A stretch of 64,000 nucleotides of DNA from Cymbomonas tetramitiformis. Taxonomy: Eukaryota > Chlorophyta > Pyramimonadophyceae > Pyramimonadales > Pyramimonadaceae. A program made the translations under genes and the position numbers. Location of the stretch: NCBI GenBank assembly GCA_001247695.2, contig LGRX02035204.1:1-64000 (forward strand), written 5' to 3'. Position 1 is the first letter of the stretch; each line of letters begins with the position of its first letter. Of this stretch, positions 56,457-64,000 are shown piece by piece. The notes under the pieces were generated by a model that did not search any database, was not told the origin of the DNA, and worked only from the letters and a program-made list of their open reading frames with translations.

Positions 56457-56502
56457 GTACTTGTCATAGTACTGTTTTCGAAAACAGTACTGTGACAAGT
56501 AC
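56457..56502. repeat. 46-bp near-perfect palindrome
   Basis: Two 23-base arms (left GTACTTGTCATAGTACTGTT plus TTC) pair across a TTC-GAA centre with one mismatch. The arm contains the motif seen singly at 54371 and 54571. It could form a long hairpin/cruciform. Confidence 0.85.
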
Positions 56503-56527
56503 CACGGGGCAGTAGCCAATAAGCACC

Positions 56528-56812
56528 GTGAAATGGCCCAAAGTTCTTACACTCATGAGATACCTCCCCCCTCTTTTTGGCATTGTCCTCAACACGATAG
56601 GAGTCCCACGTGGTAAGATTAAACCACTCCTTAAAAAACTTTCTAGAATTTGTAGGCAACACACCAAAAGTAGGCGAGACGTGTTTCTGCTAAACACCAC
56701 CACCACCTTAAACACTGACCCGCATACAGTTGACATCTCGAGCAATGAAACCATGACAGAAATAGAGGCCGTGCAACAGTCAAACGATTTTCTACAAGCA
56801 CTCCTGCAATAA
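56528..56812 (+). CDS. Hypothetical 94-residue ORF
   Basis: Unrecognised. Basic N-terminal half (GKIKPLLKKLSRICRQHTKS) and Thr/Asn/Glu-rich C-terminal half ending NDFLQALLQ. AT-rich codon use resembles the LINE region. A low-complexity Pro-rich frame follows (56825-57022). It may be a fragment of a mobile-element ORF. Confidence 0.3.
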   Translation: MKWPKVLTLMRYLPPLFGIVLNTIGVPRGKIKPLLKKLSRICRQHTKSRRDVFLLNTTTTLNTDPHTVDISSNETMTEIEAVQQSNDFLQALLQ

Positions 56813-57214
56813 ATTTCAAAAGTCTTGCAATATAAGATGGCTTCGTGTCCCCAAGGGGAGGGGCCGTCCCCCTCCCCTCCCCCGCCACCCCCTCCCCCCG
56901 CCCCACCGGCCACCTTCCTCAACGTCTCCAAAACCCCCCTTAATTCTTCGACTTCCCTCCCCACCGCTCAGATTCAGCCACCCCTCCACTCACCCGGCCA
57001 TGGCTGCTTCTCCATCTTCTAGAGTTTTTTATTGCCTAGCACTTAGCTTTTTCTCTAGATGTCACCCTGCTGAAAAGCGGGCTGAGCCCCTTTGTGGGCG
57101 CGCTATAGCAGAGGGAGTAGCCCCTGGTGTTTTCACTAGCTTGCTTTGCAGGGATAGTATCGGGGATAGTATAAAAAAACGGGAACGGTTCAGAGAGACC
57201 ACCGGCTAGCTGGG

Positions 57215-57611
57215 GTGCGAAGATCGTGTATCGCTGGACTAGAATATGCTGCATTTTCCAATCACAGACACTGTTCAAGATCGGGTCGTCTAGTTTTCGA
57301 CGTGGAAAATCTGCATTTATATTTTTCAAACGACGCGGACGCGATCTGTACACACGAGCACGTTTTTATGATGTTGTCCACGTCGGACCGACGCGCGTTT
57401 GCCCGAAATATTCCTTTTTAAGTCGTTTCGCACGTTCGATCAGGCGAATGTCGATTTTAATCTGATCGCGCGGACTGTGATTTATAGATTTAATAACTCG
57501 TCTGAAAATGATCGCCGGGTGATATGGAGACTGTATGACCCGGCGAAACGAATCTTATTTGCTTCTCGACAGTGTACCAAAATCCGGTGTAGCACAGGCC
57601 TGAGACGCTAG
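57215..57611 (+). pseudogene. Small unrecognised coding fragment with T-run frameshift
   Basis: FDVENLHLYFSNDADAICTH in the frame ending 57421 continues sensibly in another frame (FRTFDQANVDFNLIARTVIY; RRVIWRLYDPAKRILFASRQ) to 57611. The switch falls in CCTTTTTAAG near 57415, so a one-base indel in T5 explains it. Family unknown. Confidence 0.35.
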
Positions 57612-57635
57612 GCATGCGATGGACATGCGGACCAG

Positions 57636-57840
57636 AGGTGTGGGCTTATATAAGCGTATGGCTTATATAAGCCCATTATATTATATTATATTGATATAAT
57701 CATAAGCGCTTAAGGGAACCCGAAAATCACGCTTATATCATATCAATATAAGCGGTAAGATAAGCGCTTATATCAACATAACTATTATAGTGATATAAGC
57801 ACTTATATTCGATATTAGCGCTTATAATAGCGCGTATCAC
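57636..57840. repeat. GCTTATATAAGC palindrome array, left cluster
   Basis: Several copies of GCTTATATAAGC, GCGCTTATA and related palindromes, with a TATTA run. A matching cluster lies at 59380-59515; the hAT-like element 58008-59121 sits between them. Confidence 0.8.
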
Positions 57841-58007
57841 GCCTGGCTGGAGGACGAACCACCTTATCCGATCACCCGTATCAGCCTCACCCAATAATTG
57901 ACGTATGTAAGGCTTCCATGTGGGCTTCACCTGATACTCCGCTTCTCTCAATATATATAGTTACACCTTTCGTATTCAAATCTGTACTCAAAACTCATTG
58001 TTATACC

Positions 58008-59121
58008 CAAGGGGTATAAACTAAGGGGATGCCACGCCCAGTGTTTGCCGCGGCGGCTACAAGACGCACTTAGGGAGAGCCGTGCGATGCAGGGTTGAGT
58101 TACTCGAAAATCCTGAGAGTTCAGTTTTGCCGCTCGATCGTCTCAGAATCCCAACTTCATCGCTTCTGAGCGTTCCGACAAAAGCTTTGACCGAACATTT
58201 CTTTACATTTTAACGATGAAAACAGATGGTCTGCTTGCTGTATGCATATATTTCTTGGTGCACATGATATTTTTTCACACAGCATTCAGCGGGATGTTAT
58301 CTTACACCCTCGAATGATATCGTGTTTTTTTCCGAGGGGCATGCGTGCACAATGCTGCTCGCATGCCCCTTGGAAACACGAGTGAGAACCGATTTTTGAG
58401 GGACGCATGAGGGATTTGGGCGCATACTAAAAGGATGAACACCATCATTTCGGTGAACTTTCTTCGAGTAACTATTTGTCATACGCAAGCGCTTCCCTTG
58501 AGCCCGTGACCTCAAGGGAAGTGCATGACTGATTTGTATTTCGGGCGGAAATACCCAAAGGGCGGATGCCAACAACAAATGCAAAGTGCATGTCCAAAAG
58601 TTCGCCTCTATGGGAAATTCCCGTTGCATCGCTAAATATAACGTATGAATGCTAGTAGATATGTTCGGTGCAGCACTCAGCCCGTGACTCGCAAAGTAGA
58701 ATCATAGTGCTAGAGAACCGATTTTTTTGGATCGTAACCTAGATCTTACACATTGCTCAAGACATCTGAAACCTAGAGTGCGAAATGTGAATATGCTCAA
58801 TGCGGCAGAGTTGAGGGCAACGTGCTGATGGATGGTATTGCAATATGCACACTTCAAGTATACATATTGCAATATATCACAGCAGGAAAGGGCAGTATGT
58901 ACTTTCCGCCGAGAACTGATTTTTTTATTTTTGGAAGCCAGGAAGCGATTCTGAAAACACTGAAAACGCCGAGAAGCGAGGAAAATGGCATTCGAGAGGG
59001 ATCTAACGGTGCATCTGAATTATTTTGCAATGAGAGGTGACACGAACGGCTGTGGGCGCGTGCGTCTTGTAGCCGCCGCGTTACATACTGGGCGTGGCAT
59101 CCCCTTAGTTTATACCCCTTG
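58008..59121. mobile_element. hAT-like non-autonomous element with ~62-bp TIRs
   Basis: 1114 bp. Left end CAAGGGGTATAAACTAAGGG... and right end are inverted repeats: 35 bases perfect, 6 diverged, then 21 perfect (CGCGGCGGCTACAAGACGCAC). An 8-bp target duplication GTTATACC flanks it (58000-58007; 59122-59129). The 8-bp duplication and CAAGG-type terminus match the hAT superfamily. Internally GAGAACYGATTTTT recurs near 58386, 58713 and 58911. No transposase ORF. Confidence 0.92.
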
Positions 59122-59379
59122 GTTATACCCATATCCAATCGCGCATGAAAATTTGTGGCTCAGTATATAAATGTCACGATTTCGTATATAAATAACTTAA
59201 GCCAACTCACTTCCGAATATAAATTATATATTCCGCGATCGTATCGCGCGCGATATCGCGCGAGCTTGCATATAGGTTCCACCCACTGTGACACGGTATC
59301 GGTATGTCAAAATAGGATAAAGGAATACAGGTCAAATGGCGATTTGGCGAAAAGTTTGAAATTCCTAATTTTTAAAAAT

Positions 59380-59515
59380 ATAAGCGTGGATATAATCGCT
59401 TATATAAGCGATCATATCGACGCTTATGCTTATATAAGCGCTTATATAAGCGGTAATATAAGCGCTTATATTCGACCGCTTATATAAGCGTGATATAAGC
59501 GCTTAAGGCCCTTAA
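59380..59515. repeat. GCTTATATAAGC palindrome array, right cluster
   Basis: At least six copies of GCTTATATAAGC or half-sites such as ATATAAGCGCTTATAT in 135 bases. Mirrors the cluster at 57636-57840. No terminal inverted repeat or target duplication was resolved. Confidence 0.8.
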
Positions 59516-60028
59516 TAGATAGTTTGAAACACATACAGGGTATAATATTCTGTATATCAGTGTTTTAATACTATCGTTGTACGCAAAAATATGAGGCTGA
59601 AACGGGTGATATATGTCTGTAAAAGATATAACATATGAGAGTAAGAGAATCTAAGTAGCTTATGCTACGTGCGCTGTGTAAAGCTATACGAGTACGGCTA
59701 CGGTAATGCTCGAGTACTCTAACACGTGGCTCGCGGTCTCTATCGCTGTGACTCGCGGTCTCGAGCCGAATAATGCAGTCATCTGTCACATGCATCGAGG
59801 AATGTCATACAGGGGGCAGTACTGGATATCTAGTCCCCCGTGACACCACCACATTCTGTGGATGTGTGTGGCAGTGGCATGATAATGAAAAACAAGCAAT
59901 ATCAATATCCTCGGAGACGGAGCTAGCAGAGATACAGGCATTTGCATTGGCAAGAACTGGTCCTACTGGTGCCTCCGGGTCTTTAGAAATAGACATGCTC
60001 GCAGAGGCCCACCTTCCCTCGCCTCGGG
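59516..60028. other. 3' side of Copia element, no gene
   Basis: Minus-strand sequence downstream of the Copia stop. A purine-rich stretch GAGGCGAGGGAAGGTGGG (minus strand, near 60010-60028) could be a polypurine tract preceding a 3' LTR, but no LTR end was identified. Confidence 0.35.
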
Positions 60029-63000
60029 TCACCCTATCAAGTTCTGCCGCTGCAGTGATGCTAAGACAATCTCGTCCTGTCGTTGTTGTTGTTGTTGTAG
60101 TTGCTGCTGCTGGGTATGTAGCTTCTGTGCTTCAGCTGCTCGTAGTCTCTCCTTCAGCTTAATACCCCGGTCCTTAATATCCAAGAGGCGGGCAGTGAAC
60201 TTGTCGATAATGGGAACCCCGTGTTTTGTGGTAGGAAGGGCTTTAGTGAAAATGTCAGCCTGATTGTCATCGGTCGGAATCCAGATCGGGATAAGCTTCC
60301 TGAGGGGCCCCTGACACCAATTCCTAACCGCGTGGAACCGAACCGCAATGTGTTTGAGCTTAGTAGAGAGTGCCCGCTGAGTGACCAAAGTCTGAACTGC
60401 TGATTTATCTACATTGATGCCTATTACCCGCAGTTTAAGGTGGCTTAAGCCACCTTAACTTGAAGGGCTCATTGGGGCTTCCTCGGCGGTGCTTTCAAAA
60501 TTTGGAGACCGATGTCGTCAAGATCTTGAGCTGCTCTTTTTGCAGTGTCTTATCAAAAGTTTGATCTGAGTTCATCTTGACCCTCAAAATCTCGGTTGAA
60601 GTAGGGTGGGCATTTCCCAATTTTCCTTAAGATGGCTTAAGCCACCTTAAGCCAATTAGCTCACGGGGGCTTCCTCGAAGGCGCTTTTCAAATTTTGGAG
60701 ACCCATGATGTCAAGATCTCGAGCTGTTCTTTCTGCAGTGTGTTGCCAAAAGTTTGATCCGAGGTCATCTTGACCCTCAAAATCTCGGTTGAAGTAGCAT
60801 GGGTATGCAAAAACCGGAAAAATCGCTCAAAATTCACTAAATGTTGCACCCTCTTGGATACTTCCCAAAATTGCTCACCGAGAACTTGGGCTCGCCGAAT
60901 AGTGCATATAGTGTCTAAAAGAAGACATTGTCGCCGTCATTTTGAGCTTAAAAAATCTAGTTTCCGGTACCGATAGCTCCCGCAATAATTGAAAACGTTA
61001 AGGTGGCTTAAGCCGCCCTAAATCGCTGTTAGAGTGGCTTAAGCCACCCGAAGGGTAATAGCCATTGATGGTGATGGGCTCAGCTGAGGGGAAGAACTCT
61101 GTCAGTGTGTTGTAGATGGCCAGGGCGGAGGTGCAGGCTTCTGACATGGCAACATACTCTGCCTCTGTAGAGTGAAGGGCAGTGCATGACTTCTGCTTCT
61201 TTGACCACCAGTCAATGAGCATACCGTGAAAGTAGAGACAGTAGCCGGAAACTGAGTTCCGTGTGGCAGTGTCTCCTGCATGGTCTGAGTCACAGAACGC
61301 TGTGAGCTGGGGTGCTGTAGAGTCAATAGCCATAGCAAGTGTGTAGTCTCTGGTGGAATAGGCATAGTGAAGGATCCGCTTGGCAGCGGTGAGGGCCTCA
61401 ACTGTGGGCTGGTGGCAGAACTGAGCCAGATACGTGACGTGGTAGTATATGTCGGGTCTGACTGTCCTGGCTATAACCAGAGCAGAGAGTAGATCAAGGA
61501 TCTGAGGGGTGTCTCAATGGACCTGTCAATGGCATCAGGTGGGGGAATGGGGAGGGAGAGACCCTCTGTCATCGGTGATCGAGGTGGCTGCTTATCCGTG
61601 TCTATGCTGAACTTAGCACACAGATCTGTGATGCTCCGCTCGTGTGAAAGCTCAATCCTGGTCGGGTATGACTCTCCTGTAGGAAGTGTCTCAGTCTGGA
61701 CATCAACCTTGAGCTGGAGGAACTGGTTGAGGACACCAGAGTAGGTGGCCTGGAATGTGGACATGATGTCAGTGTGAAACCGGGCTCTGGACCGCTCATC
61801 GGCACAAGCCACAATGAAGTCATCAACGTAGATGAGGACTATGAAGAGCTGACCGTCAATCCAGCCGATGTACAGGCACTCGTCATATGTGGACCTGCTG
61901 AGTGTAGGGTAGCGGTCTGCCATGAACCTTTGTGCGGTCTCTGACCAAAGTCTGCCTGAGGTCCGATGTCCGTAGAGTGCCTTCTTCATATAGGCACCTA
62001 CATATCCTAGGGGATGGACGTACCCCTTCGGAAACCTGACATAGTACCGCTCATCCTCAGGTATTAGAGCCTGGAGGAAAGCCTGAGAGACATCATAGTG
62101 GTATGGCATGAGTCTGTGTGTCAGGCAGAGCGCTAGTAGGAGTCTGAAGGTGGTGAGCTGAGGTGTAGGGGCAAAGGTCTCCGCCTCCTCATAGAAGGTG
62201 CGGTCCATGTCTCCTCTGGTGGTGCATCTGGCCTTGAACTTGTCAAGGGAGCCGTCTGTCAGCTTCTTGAGCTTAAAGACAAACTTACTGGGGAGGACGG
62301 TGGAGCCTGGGGGGAAGGCGGTGACTGGATCGGCCCTGTCTGGCTGAAGTATGCCGTCAATCTCTGACTGAATGGCTTTGTGCCACTGTCTCCAATTAGG
62401 GCTGAGCCGAGCCTGTCTGTATGTAGCAGGGTCTGGCTCGTCCATGAAGGCATCACTCGGGAAGTCTGCGGGGTCTGAGTCTGCGTCCCTGAGGGCAAGG
62501 AGCATGGCCTTCTGGTCTGGGGAGATGATGACAGCATCGGTGTCTGCATACTGGGTGGAGTGTGAGTCAGCAGAGTCGAAGTACACCTGGTATCTGTGCT
62601 GGACCTGAGGCTTATGGTCTACAGACACGATGACTGCAGGGTGATACTTCTGTCGGTCAGCTGGCTTAGCCGAGCACATAGCAAAACACGGGTAAAAGAC
62701 ATTAGGTGCCCCATGTTTGTGTCTGTGCTTGAGAAAGCTGATGAGAGTGGCATAGTGGCTCTTGGCCAGCTGAAGATAGTGTATGAGCTTTACCCAGACT
62801 GGATGTCTGAGTTTAGCACACTGGACCTTGACATAGGCAAAGGTCTCTGACTCGTGGGTGCTGCATGCAAGCTCGAGGATGTCGGGGGAGGAGAGGGCTG
62901 TGGGGCGTCGGATGGGGTACAGCTTCTTTGTGAAGATAGCTGTGGAGGCGGGATCAACCAGAGTGCTGTGCGTGTTGGCAAGTGTCTTAGCCATGAGAGC

Positions 63001-64000
63001 AGGGTCAGTGACAAACGTAGGCCTAGAGAGAGCCTTGAGTTTTCCTTTCACTGTATCAAGGCATAGATAGTTGCCTGGTGTGAGATTCCCGACATAGCGG
63101 TATGGCTTGCTCTTAGGCTGTAGCTTAGCCGAAGTGTCAGCTTTAGCTCCTGCCTTAGAGCGCTGTGCGGGGTCCTGCCAGACATTGCACTCGGACCAGA
63201 AGGGCCGGAGCTCGGTGTAGTCGAAGTGACGGCCGGTGTATCTGAGATGAGGTGTGTCCATTCCAATGTGCTTGTTAGGCATAACATTGAGGACTGTGTT
63301 AATGGCATGGAGTGCAACAAGAGGCCATGTGTACAGCGGGGCATCATATGTGCGCATGGTGCTGTTCATGATCTTCTGCATGTCTCTCCAGAGCACCTCA
63401 ATCTGAGCCTGGCTGGAACTCGTGCATGCATGGCGGACCGGTCTCGTGACGCATGCGGTACTGTCGGAGCAGTGTCTTCATCTCCTCCGATGCGTACTCT
63501 GTGGCACAGTCTGTGTGGAAAGTGATGGTCTCTGGTGTGAAGCCGTGGGACTGAATGTCATCAAGGACAGACTGGAGGTGGAAGTGTTGGCCTCCCTTAG
63601 AAGGCGAGGCAAATCCGAAGGCCTTTTTAGTGACGGGGCACTTAAAGGCACTGATGAAGACTGACTCGTCGTAGCCAGGGGGTTTGCATGGGCCCCAAAT
63701 GTCAGCAAATATGTGCTGGAATGGCTTGGACTGTTCCCATTTGACAGGCCGGTGGTTGGCTGGCAAAGCCGGAGGCGGTCTGCGGTTGGCTCTGTCAAAT
63801 ACATTAAAGGGTCCTGGGCGTTTGGCATTCCAGGTGTTGCAATGAGCACACCCGCAGCCTGACAGGATAGTCCTGAGTGTCTTCATGGAGAGGTGTCGTC
63901 TGGGTACTGCAAACTGAAGCCCCTGTGAGAAGAGGTGAGCAATGTACTGGTGTGAGTAGTGGCCCAGACAGGCATGGAGGTACTGATGAGGGTCAATCCT
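60029..64000 (-). pseudogene. Ty1/Copia pol (integrase-RT-RNase H), runs off the window
   Basis: Minus strand. From the window edge a gag-pre-integrase zinc module (LHACLGHYSHQYI then CGCAHC) leads into the integrase core (HIFADIWGP; TFHTDCATEYAS), with the third acidic residue in AQIEVLWRDMQK after a frame change near 63400. RT (63396-61471) has FKLKKLTDGSLDKFKARCTT, HYDVSQAFLQAL and IYVDDFIVAC. RNase H (AFCDSDHAGDTATRNSVSGY; TALHSTEAEYVAMSEA) follows in another frame from ~61490. It is split by the TIR element 60418-61064 and resumes as STKLKHIAVRFHAVRN and DDNQADIFTKAL, ending with a Gln-rich tail at 60029. Domain order INT-RT-RNH is diagnostic of Copia. Two frameshifts and the insertion disable this copy. 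Confidence 0.92.
60418..61064. mobile_element. TIR element (TGSCTATTACCC ends) inside Copia RNase H
   Basis: 647-bp insertion with 12-base termini TGCCTATTACCC / GGGTAATAGCCA (one mismatch) and a 4-bp duplication TTGA (60414-60417; 61065-61068). It contains four TTAAGGTGGCTTAAGCCACC-type palindromes (near 60432, 60627, 60998, 61030) and a ~191-bp internal duplication (near 60478 and 60669). Excising it with one TTGA restores the RNase H frame. No transposase. Confidence 0.92.

Overview
The window looks like nuclear DNA of a eukaryotic green-lineage alga. Two metal-transporter genes have GT-AG introns and a chloroplast-type N-terminus, and they match plant/algal families (HMA1-type P1B ATPase; plastid NicO-type nickel/cobalt permease). 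Everything else is mostly retrotransposons, TIR elements and minisatellites. A large-genome prasinophyte (Pyramimonadales/Cymbomonas-like) would fit, but that is an impression, not a demonstration. No rRNA, tRNA, CRISPR or bacterial operon was seen.

Layout. 1-3.3 kb: gene-free DNA with short repeats. 3.3-4.0 kb: a TIR element (second copy at 19.0-19.6 kb). 4.1-5.1 kb: retropepsin remnant. 5.9-15.8 kb: scrambled Ty3/Gypsy material. On the minus strand are gag (12.3-15.8 kb) and protease-RT-RNase H running into a C5-cytosine methyltransferase-like domain (5.9-8.3 kb). Between them, on the plus strand, lies RNase H tail - Dam-like adenine methyltransferase - integrase (8.5-10.9 kb). A 1.08-kb TIR element sits inside gag. 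16.6-18.0 kb: an intron-containing gene for a probable nuclear protein. 20.3-25.8 kb: unrecognised ORFs, a palindrome-rich tract and a retroelement tail fragment. 26.8-39.6 kb, minus strand: the HMA1-like ATPase (about 16 exons) followed almost directly by NicO exons; introns carry 83-bp, 37-bp and ~28-bp minisatellites, and the two units may be one fused gene. 42.1-47.4 kb, plus strand: a secreted/membrane protein made of 55-residue FYG...VYGMEV repeats, a Pro/Thr/Ser stalk, a beta-rich domain and a membrane helix split by an intron. 49.1-54.3 kb: a LINE with RT, RNase H, a zinc finger and a C-terminal NPPF methyltransferase-like domain. 55.2-56.1 kb: dimeric satellite. 58.0-59.1 kb: hAT-like element. 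60.0-64.0 kb, minus strand: Ty1/Copia pol, with its RNase H split by another TIR element.

Main themes. (1) Three separate retroelement coding regions each carry a methyltransferase-like module of a different type (PPC/ENP cytosine type; NPPY Dam type; NPPF type). (2) Four TIR insertions from three sequence families share TG...CA ends, 4-bp target duplications and internal palindrome arrays; two of them interrupt retrotransposon genes, and conceptual removal restores the reading frame exactly. (3) Many ORF breaks are single-base indels, several in homopolymers, so sequencing/assembly error must be separated from true decay.
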